This document shows, piece after piece, positions 26,422 to 34,829 of a stretch of DNA of 64,000 nt. Every line of letters starts with the position of its first letter. Within the stretch, counting starts at the first letter, position 1. The notes beneath the pieces were generated by a model, which saw only the letters and a list, made by a program, of their open reading frames with translations, was not told the DNA's origin and searched no databases. The DNA is from Bacteroides sp. (GTDB lineage: Bacteria; Bacteroidota; Bacteroidia; Bacteroidales; Bacteroidaceae), in the NCBI GenBank assembly GCA_022648295.1, contig JALCME010000014.1:1-64000 (forward strand), in the 5' to 3' direction. A program made the translations under genes and the position numbers.

Positions 26422-26727
26422 TCAATATCTTCTATAACCCCCACCATTTCCGTTACGATTGGATCTGTTGTCATCGCTTCTTTCTGTTCTTGGACGTGCA
26501 ACATTTACATTGATTGTCTTCCCGTCCAATTCAGTACCATTCAATTCATCAATTGCCTTTTGAGCAGCTGCACTATCCGGCATTTCAACAAAACCGAAAC
26601 CGCGTGAACGTCCGGTAAACTTATCCATAATCACATTAGCAGAAGTTACTTCGCCATACTCTGAAAATAACTGTGTTAAGCCTTCACTTGTTGTGTTATA
26701 GCTTAAACTTGAAACAAAAATATTCAT
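26422..26727 (-). CDS. RRM RNA-binding protein
   Basis: 101 residues: one RNA-recognition motif with RNP2 (IFVSSL, residues 3-8) and RNP1 (RGFGFVEM, 42-49), plus an Arg/Gly/Asn-rich tail ending GGGYRRY. Such single-RRM proteins are abundant in Bacteroides, which lacks Hfq, and are thought to serve as general RNA chaperones or regulators. A -7-like TATCTTTG lies at 26941-26948 on the minus strand, which would give a 5' leader of about 200 nt. Confidence 0.92.
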   Translation of the reverse strand: MNIFVSSLSYNTTSEGLTQLFSEYGEVTSANVIMDKFTGRSRGFGFVEMPDSAAAQKAIDELNGTELDGKTINVNVARPRTERSDDNRSNRNGNGGGYRRY

Positions 26728-27127
26728 CTTTCCTTGTTTTATATAAAAAAAATAGTAAAATATAAAATTCGTTTATTGCACAAAAGTTATAAAACACCAT
26801 GTGCCTACACTTCTGCACTTTATTTACCAAACAAGAAAGTTGATTTTGATGTCGATTTGACGATGAAAAGTTCCATTATTAATAACGAAACAAAGCATTG
26901 TTATGAAAGATTCTCAATAAAAACCCCATTGTTCTAGCGACAAAGATAAGAAACTAAATCTGATAAATAACACTATTATTTATTTTTTTTATTTTCCCCT
27001 TCTAAAATCATCCGAAAGACTCATATTATTGATGATCTTATCTCCCCAAATGGGATTTTTAATCAGAACTATTGTAATTATGAACAATAGTTCATATATT
27101 CGCTGCGTAATAATTAATATAAACTAT
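26728..27127. other. Divergent intergenic region, RRM leader and NifX operon upstream
   Basis: 400 bp, AT-rich. The minus strand has a -7 element TATCTTTG at 26941-26948 without a matching -33 box. No convincing plus-strand promoter for the NifX-like operon was found. Short open frames in it (for example plus 26734-26937) have no recognisable features. Confidence 0.45.
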
Positions 27128-27445
27128 ATGAAAGTAGCTATAACAAGTACTGGGAACACTATCGGCGATAAAGTAGATGCTCGCTTCGGACGATGCAATT
27201 ATTTTGCTATCTATGATACGGAAAGCCAAGAAACAGAGTTTATAAACAACCCATATAAAGAGGTGGACGAAGGAGCCGGCCCTGGTTGTGTACGACTTAT
27301 CGCATCATTTGAAGTGAAAAAAGCCGTGGCCGGGGAATTCGGAATGAAGATTAAATCGCTGATGAATGAAACCGGCATTCAGATGATTACGATGAAAGAG
27401 GAGAAAACAATCGGTGAAATTATCAGTCTGTTGAAACACGAATGA
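27128..27445 (+). CDS. NifX/NifB-like (FeMo-cofactor-type) small protein
   Basis: 105 residues from the ATG at 27128, where the family consensus starts (MKVAITSTGNTIGDKVDARF). The pattern DARFGRCNYFAIYDTES, then GAGPGCVRLIASF, matches the dinitrogenase iron-molybdenum cofactor domain shared by NifX, NafY and the NifB C-terminus, which bind iron-sulfur or metal clusters. There are no other nitrogen-fixation genes here. The stop overlaps the next start (ATGA), so it is translated with the two ferredoxin-ATPases. Confidence 0.88.
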   Translation: MKVAITSTGNTIGDKVDARFGRCNYFAIYDTESQETEFINNPYKEVDEGAGPGCVRLIASFEVKKAVAGEFGMKIKSLMNETGIQMITMKEEKTIGEIISLLKHE

Positions 27446-28311
27446 AAATAGTCGTAGCAAGCGGAAAAGGAGGCACCGGAAAAACATTTGTCGCTACCAA
27501 TTTATATGAAACCAGCCGGAACACAGGACATGCCACCATTTTGGCGGACTGCGATGCGGAAGTGCCGAATGCATCCCATTTTATCCGGGCGGAAAAGACG
27601 TCGCAGGAAAATGTAACGGAATATCGTCCGGAATTTGATGCTCAAAAGTGCACGTTTTGCGGCAAGTGTATGGAGTATTGCACTTATAATGCCATATTCT
27701 GCATACCCGCGCAATCACAAATACGTCTGTTGACCCACTTGTGCCACGGATGTGGTGCCTGTGCCGTGGCATGTGAAGAACATGCAGTGAAAGACGGTGC
27801 AGCAGCAGTAGGCGTGATCACCTTTTATAAGAAAGACGAACAAACGGTATTCATTGAAGGAAAAATGAAAAGCGGAGAAATATCTGCCGTCCCCGTTATT
27901 AAACAAACGATAAAAAGAGCATCGGAAGTGCCGGCGGACTATTTAATCATTGATGCCCCCCCCGGAACTTCATGCCCGTTTATACAAACGGTGGCACGGG
28001 CCGACTATGCCGTATTGGTGACCGAACCCACTCCTTTCGGATTGAGTGATTTGCGGCAGGCCGTGGAAACACTCAGAACCTTGAAAAAACCTTTCGGAGT
28101 GGTTATAAACCGCGCCGGACTGGGGAACAAAGAGATGTATGGCTACCTGAAAAGGGAACGAATAGAACTGCTGGCGGAAATACCGTTCGATAAAGAGATA
28201 GCCAGAATTTACTCAACTGGCGGACTGGTCGTATCAACAGATAAAAAAATGGAGCAATTATTCAAAACACTAATGGAACGTATTGGCGAAAATGGAAATA
28301 GCTGTAGTTAG
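27442..28311 (+). CDS. MinD/Mrp-type ATPase with inserted 2[4Fe-4S] ferredoxin domain
   Basis: 289 residues. Deviant Walker A SGKGGTGKT at 6-14 and LIIDAPPGT as Walker B/switch, as in MinD/Mrp/ParA. Between them, residues about 65-115 insert a bacterial ferredoxin: CTFCGKCMEYC and CHGCGACAVAC, each a CxxCxxCxxxC. This is the MinD superfamily ATPase with inserted ferredoxin seen in anaerobic archaea and bacteria, proposed to take part in iron-sulfur or cofactor handling; function is not proven. Overlaps both neighbours. Confidence 0.9.
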   Translation: MKIVVASGKGGTGKTFVATNLYETSRNTGHATILADCDAEVPNASHFIRAEKTSQENVTEYRPEFDAQKCTFCGKCMEYCTYNAIFCIPAQSQIRLLTHLCHGCGACAVACEEHAVKDGAAAVGVITFYKKDEQTVFIEGKMKSGEISAVPVIKQTIKRASEVPADYLIIDAPPGTSCPFIQTVARADYAVLVTEPTPFGLSDLRQAVETLRTLKKPFGVVINRAGLGNKEMYGYLKRERIELLAEIPFDKEIARIYSTGGLVVSTDKKMEQLFKTLMERIGENGNSCS

Positions 28312-29179
28312 TGGTAAGGGCGGAACGGGAAAATCGAGCATCAGTGCGGCATTCGTGTCGCTGGCACGGAACACGGTAACAGTGGATTGTGACGTGGATG
28401 CCGCCAACATGTATTTGTTGTTCAATCCCGTAATAGAGAAAAAGAACAGATTTAAATCGGGCAAACATGCTATAATCAATCGGGATACCTGCATTGACTG
28501 CGGTATATGCAAGGAACTATGCCGGTTTGATGCCCTCTATGAGGAGAATGGCAAAATGCAGTCGGATCCCATAGCCTGCGAAGGTTGCATGCTTTGTTAC
28601 CGGGTCTGTCCCAATAATAGCATAAAAATGATTTCCGACGAAGAGAGTCTGATGTTCTCCGGAAATTTCCGATATGGAAAAATGGTCTACGGCAGACTGG
28701 CACCGGGTGAAGAAAATTCCGGTAAATTCGTTAACATGATACGCCAATATGCGCATCATATCGAGGAAGAGAAAAAGACCGGAATGATGATCTTGGATGG
28801 ACCTCCGGGGATTGGCTGTCCCGTGATGTCCACGCTGACCGATACCGACCGGGCGGTTATTGTGACTGAACCGACTTTATCGGGATTATCGGACTTGCAA
28901 CGCATTACAGAAGTGGTCCTTCACTTCACCAATGCCGCTTATGTTATTATCAATAAAGCTGATCTCAATGAAGAAATGGCGGGACAAATCAGAGAGTATT
29001 GCTCTGTGAACAAACTGCCGGTAGTTGCGGAACTACCATTTGATCCACAGGTGGTTTCCGCTATGATTCACGGCAAAACAATCATGGAATATGCGCCCCA
29101 ATCCGAAATATCCACCCGGTTAAAAGAGGCTTACCGGATAATCACCAGCCAAAAGGCTGATCACTCGCCCCTGATTTAA
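28292..29179 (+). CDS. Second MinD/Mrp-type ATPase with inserted ferredoxin domain
   Basis: 295 residues from the ATG at 28292 (an earlier TTG is less likely), overlapping the first ATPase by 20 bp. Same layout: SGKGGTGKS, then CIDCGICKELC and CEGCMLCYRVC, then MILDGPPGIGCPV. The pair are paralogues and could form a heterodimer, since MinD-type ATPases work as dimers. Genes lie 13 bp before a uracil-DNA glycosylase, which is probably co-transcribed. Confidence 0.9.
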   Translation: MEIAVVSGKGGTGKSSISAAFVSLARNTVTVDCDVDAANMYLLFNPVIEKKNRFKSGKHAIINRDTCIDCGICKELCRFDALYEENGKMQSDPIACEGCMLCYRVCPNNSIKMISDEESLMFSGNFRYGKMVYGRLAPGEENSGKFVNMIRQYAHHIEEEKKTGMMILDGPPGIGCPVMSTLTDTDRAVIVTEPTLSGLSDLQRITEVVLHFTNAAYVIINKADLNEEMAGQIREYCSVNKLPVVAELPFDPQVVSAMIHGKTIMEYAPQSEISTRLKEAYRIITSQKADHSPLI

Positions 29180-29192
29180 AACCCAAAAAGCA

Positions 29193-29855
29193 ATGGAAGT
29201 AAAAATAGAAAAGAGCTGGAAAAAGCAGCTGCAACAAGAATTCGACAAACCCTATTTTGAACAGCTGGTAAGTTTTGTAAAAAGCGAATATGCCCAGGCA
29301 CACGTACTACCCGCAGGCAGCCAAATATTCCATGTATTCAATTTGTGCCCGTTTGATAAGGTAAGGGTTGTTATACTTGGACAGGACCCTTACCCCACTC
29401 CAGGACAGTACTACGGCATCTGCTTCTCCGTACCGGAGGGAATAGCCATACCAGCGTCGCTTTCCAATATGTTCAGGGAAATCCACCAAGATCTGGGCAA
29501 ACCGATGCCTACGTCAGGACAATTGGAACGTTGGGTGGAACAGGGCGTATTTCCCATAAACTCGGTACTTACCGTACGTGCCTACCAAAGCGGGTCTCAT
29601 CGGGGAAGAGGTTGGGAAACATTTACGGATGCCGTGATCAAGGCCCTAAGCGACGAACGGGAACACGTGGTTTTCATGTTATGGGGTGCATACGCCAAAG
29701 AAAAGGCCGGACTGATAGATAGCAACAAGCACCTGGTACTCACTGCCGCCCATCCTTCTCCACGCTCGGCCGACCGTGGTTTCTTCGGTTGCAGACACTT
29801 CAGTAAAGCCAACGAATACCTGAGAAATCATGGTTTGGATGAAATAGACTGGTAA
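29193..29855 (+). CDS. ung: Family 1 uracil-DNA glycosylase, divergent motif
   Basis: 220 residues; removes uracil from DNA in base-excision repair. Catalytic Asp65 lies in ILGQDPYP, Asn123 in NSVLTVRA, and His187 in AAHPSPRS, so all key residues are kept. The water-activating loop normally reads GQDPYH; here the His is Pro68, followed by TPGQYYG rather than GPGQAHG. Other conserved blocks (GSHRGRGWETFTD, FMLWGAYA) are normal. It may be a second, divergent Ung of the species; a genome-wide search would tell. Confidence 0.92.
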   Translation: MEVKIEKSWKKQLQQEFDKPYFEQLVSFVKSEYAQAHVLPAGSQIFHVFNLCPFDKVRVVILGQDPYPTPGQYYGICFSVPEGIAIPASLSNMFREIHQDLGKPMPTSGQLERWVEQGVFPINSVLTVRAYQSGSHRGRGWETFTDAVIKALSDEREHVVFMLWGAYAKEKAGLIDSNKHLVLTAAHPSPRSADRGFFGCRHFSKANEYLRNHGLDEIDW

Positions 29856-30005
29856 AGAGTCTGAGCTGATTCGCAAGTATTAAACAAGCTGCAAATAAAG
29901 AAAAACTTTCTTAAAGCATTTCCTCAAAGAGAGGGTGAAGTCTGAAATTCAAAAATTCTTCGAAATCGGAATATAGCTTCGCACCCAATACTTTATTATA
30001 AGGAG

Positions 30006-30698
30006 ATGCTTGGCAAATTACTTCCATACGAAAAAGGATTATTCTTTTTGATAAACGGCAGCCATACCCACTATCTGGACTGCACGATGTGGTTGTTTTC
30101 AGGTATGAAAATATGGATTCCGTTAGCTCTGTTTATCATATTCAATCTAGTATATAAAAAAAGCTGGAAGCGGTGGGTACCCGCATTGTTGGCCATAGTG
30201 CTTGTATTTGTTTTTTGCGACCAGTTTTCAAGTCATCTGATCAAGCCGTTGTTCGCCAGACCCAGACCAACGCACTATCCCTATATTATGGAGCATGTAA
30301 AAACGCTTTTCGGATATAAGGGAGGACATTATGGCTTTATTTCTTCGCACGCAGCCAACAGTTTCGGCTTTGCCGTATTCACCGCTTTCCTTTTCAGAAA
30401 TAAACTCTACTCTATTGCCATATTTGTGTGGGCAACCATCGTATCATATTCCCGCATTTATTTAGGAGTCCACTTCCCATCGGATATCATCGGAGGAATG
30501 ATTGCTGGCTTCCTCATCGGATTCTTTATGTACAAAGTATACCGCATTGTAAAAAGGAAAATGCAACCGTTGACCATGGCAATCCCTCTATCGGAATACT
30601 CCACCACCAGAATAAATCTGGTATCTTATGTCATTATAGGATATATTGTCCTTTTTTCCATGCTGAGTGAATTTCTTATTACCTTATTATATAAATAA
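30006..30698 (+). CDS. PAP2-family membrane phosphatase
   Basis: 230 residues, about six membrane segments. The three acid-phosphatase motifs are present: KPLFARPRP (KX6RP), SSHAANSFG (the PSGH position, here SSHA, His kept) and SRIYLGVHFPSD (SRX5HX3D). It likely dephosphorylates a lipid pyrophosphate such as undecaprenyl pyrophosphate or phosphatidic-type lipids at the outer face of the membrane. Stands alone, 69 bp before the two-component genes. Confidence 0.9.
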   Translation: MLGKLLPYEKGLFFLINGSHTHYLDCTMWLFSGMKIWIPLALFIIFNLVYKKSWKRWVPALLAIVLVFVFCDQFSSHLIKPLFARPRPTHYPYIMEHVKTLFGYKGGHYGFISSHAANSFGFAVFTAFLFRNKLYSIAIFVWATIVSYSRIYLGVHFPSDIIGGMIAGFLIGFFMYKVYRIVKRKMQPLTMAIPLSEYSTTRINLVSYVIIGYIVLFSMLSEFLITLLYK

Positions 30699-30767
30699 GC
30701 TTTCTTTGGAAAAAATATTTATCTTTGTTCCTCATTCTGACACCAGAACAGAAAAAAGAACAAAAAG

Positions 30768-31460
30768 ATGAAATTATTGATTATTGAGGATGAAAAGGAG
30801 CTATCTGACAGCATCGTCGCTTTTTTGAATCAGAAAGAATATCGGTGCGAACAGGCTTATACATGTGATGAAGCTATGATAAAAGTAGGTTTGTACGAAT
30901 ATGACTGTATTTTACTGGATTTAATGTTGCCTGACGGAAGCGGACTGGATGTATTACGCGAAATCAAGCGGAAAAGTCCTGATACGGGGGTCATTATCGT
31001 ATCTGCTAAAGGAGCGCTTGATGACAAGGTGCTGGGTCTGAAAATCGGAGCGGATGATTATCTGCCAAAACCATTCCACCTACCGGAATTAAGTATGCGC
31101 ATCTACGCCTTAATACGCCGGAGAAACTTCACAGGAAACAATCTGCTGGAAAATAACCAGATCAGCATTGACTTGCTAAGCAAGGAAGTAAAGGTCATGG
31201 GGCGGCTATTGGATCTGACCAAGACGGAATACCAATTGCTGCTTTTCCTGATTGAAAACCGTAAACGCGTAGTGTCGAAAAGTGCAGTGGCGGAACATCT
31301 GAGCGGTGATATGGCTGATATGATGGACGATTATAGCTTTATATATGCCCACATCAAGAATCTGAAAGCAAAATTAGCAGCTGCAGGTTGCAAGAATTGT
31401 ATTAAAACTTATTACGGAACTGGCTATAAATGGGTTGAAAATGAAGAGTCTGCTGAGTAA
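30768..31460 (+). CDS. OmpR-family response regulator
   Basis: 230 residues. Receiver domain with acidic pair Glu7/Asp8, phospho-acceptor Asp51 (CILLDLMLPDGSGLD) and Lys in YLPKPFHL; C-terminal winged-helix DNA-binding domain (LTKTEYQLLLFLIENRKRVV, IKTYYGTGYKWV). Its 3' end overlaps the histidine kinase start by 20 bp. Targets unknown; the PAP2 gene upstream or the PspC operon downstream are close but not shown to be regulated. Confidence 0.93.
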   Translation: MKLLIIEDEKELSDSIVAFLNQKEYRCEQAYTCDEAMIKVGLYEYDCILLDLMLPDGSGLDVLREIKRKSPDTGVIIVSAKGALDDKVLGLKIGADDYLPKPFHLPELSMRIYALIRRRNFTGNNLLENNQISIDLLSKEVKVMGRLLDLTKTEYQLLLFLIENRKRVVSKSAVAEHLSGDMADMMDDYSFIYAHIKNLKAKLAAAGCKNCIKTYYGTGYKWVENEESAE

Positions 31461-32502
31461 AAGTTTATGGGTCTATATCGGTTTCACCATTATAGTATTG
31501 CTGCTCTCCATGCCTCTATTTTACTGGCTAACCAAATATTACTATGCGGAAGACCTGATGGATGTAATAGACCGTGTACGTAACGGAATGCCACTTCCAA
31601 AAGTTGATCTGGAAGAAGACATTATGCATGGACTCATGATCCAGTTCGTACTGATATTCGCCGCACTGAGTATTTCGCTTTTTATCATGATGATGTTCCT
31701 TACCAAACGCATCTGGCATCCTTTTGACGACACGCTAAAAAAGATGGAGCGCTTTAATCTTGAAAAAAGTGAAATGCCATCATTCATTTCCACGGATACC
31801 AAAGAATTTGTGCGGCTGAATGAGGCGGTGACTCAACTTATGCAACGGGATTTACAAACATACAAGAATAGAAAGGAATTTACGGAAAACGCCTCGCATG
31901 AGCTACAAACCCCCATCGCTATATTTCAAAGCAAACTAGACCTGCTACTGCAGGAAGACTTGAACGAAAAAGCAGCCAAAATAGTATCCGAACTCTATTC
32001 AGTAAGTAACCGGGTTAGCCGATTGAACAAAAACATGTTACTTCTAGCTAAAATAGAGAACCAGCTATACGATAAAATGGAGCAAATCAATTTAACGGAA
32101 TACTTGGGGAAAAACCTGTCACTCTTTAGTGATCTGTACACAGAACACCCTATTAAATTAATGAATCAGATCCCCGAAAATGAATCTTTAAAAATTGAAG
32201 CTAATCAAACATTACTGGACAGTCTTATCACCAACCTGATTGTAAATGCCATACGTCATAGCAAGCAAGACTGTTCTGTTAATCTGATATTGAAATCTGG
32301 TTCATTAATAATAGAGAATGACTCGGACAAAGGTGAACTCAACGAAAAAGAACTCTTCAATCGCTTCAATAGTTCAAACTATAAACAAGGCAACGGCTTG
32401 GGGTTGGCTATTGTAAAAGCCATTTGTGATTATCACGGCTGGCAAATAAACTATGCCTTCGATGAAGGAAAACACACTTTCCGAATTGACTTCAAGAATT
32501 AA
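31441..32502 (+). CDS. Sensor histidine kinase with minimal sensor loop
   Basis: 353 residues. Two membrane helices (about 10-30 and 64-87) flank only some 35 residues outside, so it probably senses membrane state or a partner protein rather than a bound ligand. HisKA box FTENASHELQTPIAI with His153, N-box LITNLIVNAIRHSKQ and G-box GNGLGLAIVKAI are intact. ATG at 31441 is preferred to the TTG six bases earlier. Confidence 0.92.
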   Translation: MKSLLSKSLWVYIGFTIIVLLLSMPLFYWLTKYYYAEDLMDVIDRVRNGMPLPKVDLEEDIMHGLMIQFVLIFAALSISLFIMMMFLTKRIWHPFDDTLKKMERFNLEKSEMPSFISTDTKEFVRLNEAVTQLMQRDLQTYKNRKEFTENASHELQTPIAIFQSKLDLLLQEDLNEKAAKIVSELYSVSNRVSRLNKNMLLLAKIENQLYDKMEQINLTEYLGKNLSLFSDLYTEHPIKLMNQIPENESLKIEANQTLLDSLITNLIVNAIRHSKQDCSVNLILKSGSLIIENDSDKGELNEKELFNRFNSSNYKQGNGLGLAIVKAICDYHGWQINYAFDEGKHTFRIDFKN

Positions 32503-32516
32503 AGATCAAAAATAAA

Positions 32517-32552
32517 GAGGTTGCGCAAAGATCAACTCTTTGACACAACCTC
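32517..32552. terminator. Hairpin between convergent kinase and PspC genes
   Basis: GAGGTTG (32517-32523) pairs with CAACCTC (32546-32552), with inner CAAAGA/TCTTTG pairing. It lies between the convergent ends at 32502 and 32575 but has no clear T-run, so a bidirectional terminator is likely but not strong. Confidence 0.5.
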
Positions 32553-32574
32553 CCCCCGGACAAAACCAATAACC

Positions 32575-33684
32575 TTAACCTCGTATCAGCAGTTCGGGAA
32601 ATGTAAACCCTTGTATAGAAAAACTAATAGCGAAAATCACGGCACTAACTACCCAAAGAATGAGTAACGTCCATTTTAATCCGGTAGCCATCGGCTGCCA
32701 GTTGAACAGTTGCTTGAAGATGACAAACACAATACTAACCAATGGTATGCCCACCAAAAGAATACCGGCAATGTACATTACAATAGCGGATAAAGGAGAC
32801 ATCGGTAATATTATATCGGTCGGGAATAAGGAGAACAGTGCTGCTCCCCCGCCTACGGCCACTGCTATGGCAGCAATAAGCAAGGCTATGAATACAATAC
32901 CGAAGACAAATAGCAAAGGACTGCAAATGACAGCAAAGATGACTAAACAGACTTTTAGAAAAACACCGGCGATCATCACTAGTATATCCCCCACTTTTTG
33001 CAAGGCCGTACGAGGTTTATCTGATTTCATATAGTCATTCACCCCACTAGCTACTTTTTCAAAACCATCCGTTACTGTTTTCCCGATATTTTCCAACGTA
33101 ACAGGTTCTCCCCGCATATTCAATTTTTCAGTTGCCGTATTGGCTTCCGGTATAATCAACCAGCACACAATATAAATGGGGACCAAAGTACCATATCCGC
33201 AAATCAGGACAACAAGGAAGAGCAGACGAAGTAACGTAACATCCCAATTGAGATATGCTGCTAGTCCGCTAACCACTCCACCAAGCATTTTATCATCAGG
33301 ATTACGGAACAAGCGGCGACGGGTTGTTCCTGTTCCTTGTGAAGCATTACCGGAAGAGTCGAAGCTTTTTGCTCCTTCGCTTGCCCCATCGGAAGCAGAC
33401 GAGGCTGAATTACCCGCTTCATTAGTCTCCATTTCTTCGGGTTTGCCCATACGGGCTATCACATCCTCCACATCAGCAATGGTAATGACCTGCGACCGGC
33501 CCACCAGTCTTTCCGCAAAAAGCTCGGAAATACGGCGTTCTATATCGTCCACTATCTCATCGGCGCCGACTTCCTTGCAAAAGTGCGTCTTCAGATTACA
33601 TAAATAATTATCTAAAAGGCGATAGGCATCTTCGTCTATATGATATACGGTTCCGCCCAAATTAACGGTTAATGTTTTTTTCAT
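32575..33684 (-). CDS. PspC-domain envelope-stress membrane protein
   Basis: 369 residues. Residues 1-90 are a conserved cytoplasmic module (KTLTVNLGGTVYHIDEDAYR, IVDDIERRISELFAERL, VEDVIARMGKP), then a Ser/Gly-rich linker, a PspC domain (MLGGVVSGLAAYLNWD and a membrane helix to CWLIIPEA) and about four more membrane helices. PspC domains take part in phage-shock/envelope stress response. It follows a PadR regulator gene by 43 bp in the same operon, a common pair in Bacteroidetes. Confidence 0.9.
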   Translation of the reverse strand: MKKTLTVNLGGTVYHIDEDAYRLLDNYLCNLKTHFCKEVGADEIVDDIERRISELFAERLVGRSQVITIADVEDVIARMGKPEEMETNEAGNSASSASDGASEGAKSFDSSGNASQGTGTTRRRLFRNPDDKMLGGVVSGLAAYLNWDVTLLRLLFLVVLICGYGTLVPIYIVCWLIIPEANTATEKLNMRGEPVTLENIGKTVTDGFEKVASGVNDYMKSDKPRTALQKVGDILVMIAGVFLKVCLVIFAVICSPLLFVFGIVFIALLIAAIAVAVGGGAALFSLFPTDIILPMSPLSAIVMYIAGILLVGIPLVSIVFVIFKQLFNWQPMATGLKWTLLILWVVSAVIFAISFSIQGFTFPELLIRG

Positions 33685-33727
33685 TGTTATTCGTTTTTAA
33701 GTTGTTGTGATACGAGGTATATAATGA

Positions 33728-34057
33728 TTAATTATTAGCTATATGATTGACTGTCTCATTCAGTTCACGCCACGATATTTCGAGCTCACCCAAAAAGACT
33801 TCTCCTTTCCCGGTCAATTTATAATATTTGCGGGGAGGCCCCTGCGTAGATTCAATCCATTCATAACTCAGCAAGTCATCATTCTTTAAACGGGTCAGGA
33901 GTGGATAAAGTGTACCTTCCACTACGATGAGACGAGCTTCCTTCAATTTTTGGATGATATCCGATGCGTAGGCAGGCTCCTTATGGAGGAGCAACATGAT
34001 GCAATATTCCAGCATCCCTTTACGCATTTGTGATTTAACATTATCTACATTCATCAT
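33728..34057 (-). CDS. PadR-family transcriptional regulator
   Basis: 109 residues, the compact PadR form. Winged helix: RKGMLEYCIMLLLHKEPAYA, then VEGTLYPLLTRLKNDDLLSY and GPPRKYYKLTGKG, the wing of PadR proteins. Predicted to repress its own operon with the PspC gene through the palindrome at 34126-34144. Starts with two ATGs in a row; the first is taken. Confidence 0.93.
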   Translation of the reverse strand: MMNVDNVKSQMRKGMLEYCIMLLLHKEPAYASDIIQKLKEARLIVVEGTLYPLLTRLKNDDLLSYEWIESTQGPPRKYYKLTGKGEVFLGELEISWRELNETVNHIANN

Positions 34058-34104
34058 TTCCAGTATGATTTATTTCTTGTTATACTTTACTTCTTTGCAT
34101 GGCA

Positions 34105-34144
34105 CAAATATATGCATTATTATAATACTATGCATTACATAGTA
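34105..34144 (-). promoter_or_regulatory. padR promoter and palindromic operator
   Basis: Minus-strand -7 element TATATTTG at 34105-34112. Upstream, TACTATG (34126-34132) and CATAGTA (34138-34144) form a 7-bp inverted repeat with a 5-bp spacer, lying where the -33 box should be. PadR proteins bind palindromes with ATGT/ACAT-like halves at such places, so self-repression is likely. Confidence 0.6.
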
Positions 34145-34257
34145 CTATTTATTTAGATAGTTTAACAAATGTAATCGCAACATTATTTATATGTAGCCAA
34201 CAAAAAGATAAGAAAGAAACTTGTATATTTGCAACTAACGAATAAAATAGAAGCCTT

Positions 34258-34755
34258 ATGTATACCATACGGAAAGCCGATATAGCAGACTGCGAACTAA
34301 TCAACAAACTGGCATGGGAAATATTTCCCAAAACATACGGTCAAATACTCACGCCCGCACAAGTAGAATATATGATGGAATGGATGTACTCTATAGAAAA
34401 CATCCGGAAACAAATAGAAGAAGAAGGTCATGTCTACTTTATCGCCTATGAAGAGTGTGAAGCAGCCGGATATGTTTCCATACAGCAACAGGGTGAAGAC
34501 GTCTTCCACCTGCAAAAGATATATGTACTTCCCTACTTTCAGAAAGCACATTGTGGCAGCTTCCTGTTTCGTGAAGCCATAAAATATATCAAGGAGATAC
34601 ACCCCGGATCATGTTTATTGGAGCTGAATGTGAACCGACACAACAAAGCTCTGGAATTTTACGAACATATGGGAATGAAGAAACTCAGGGAAGGCGATTT
34701 CCCTATAGGACATGGATTCTACATGAACGATTACATCATGGGACTAGAGATATAA
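34258..34755 (+). CDS. GNAT N-acetyltransferase
   Basis: 165 residues. Acetyl-CoA site pattern LQKIYVLPYFQKAHCGSFLF (the Q/R-x-x-G/A loop, here QKAHCG) with LLELNVNRHNKALEFYEHMG in the last third, typical GNAT. Substrate unknown. A -7 element TATATTTG at 34224-34231 serves it; spacing to a -33 box is not clear. Confidence 0.88.
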   Translation: MYTIRKADIADCELINKLAWEIFPKTYGQILTPAQVEYMMEWMYSIENIRKQIEEEGHVYFIAYEECEAAGYVSIQQQGEDVFHLQKIYVLPYFQKAHCGSFLFREAIKYIKEIHPGSCLLELNVNRHNKALEFYEHMGMKKLREGDFPIGHGFYMNDYIMGLEI

Positions 34756-34761
34756 ATTATT

Positions 34762-34802
34762 CCTATTACTTTTGTCCCTGAATATGAGACAAAAGTAATA
34801 GG
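34762..34802. terminator. 15-bp inverted repeat between convergent genes
   Basis: CCTATTACTTTTGTC (34762-34776) and GACAAAAGTAATAGG (34788-34802) are perfect complements with an 11-nt loop, just after the GNAT stop and before the DUF4890 stop. Probably a bidirectional terminator; no long T-run. Confidence 0.65.
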
Positions 34803-34829
34803 TAGGAAATACTTTTAAAGAACAAGAAG

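Noticed and set aside
30340..30360. PAP2 motif 2 reading SSHA rather than PSGH as a defect
   Set aside because: The catalytic His is kept and this variation is common in Bacteroidetes PAP2 proteins.
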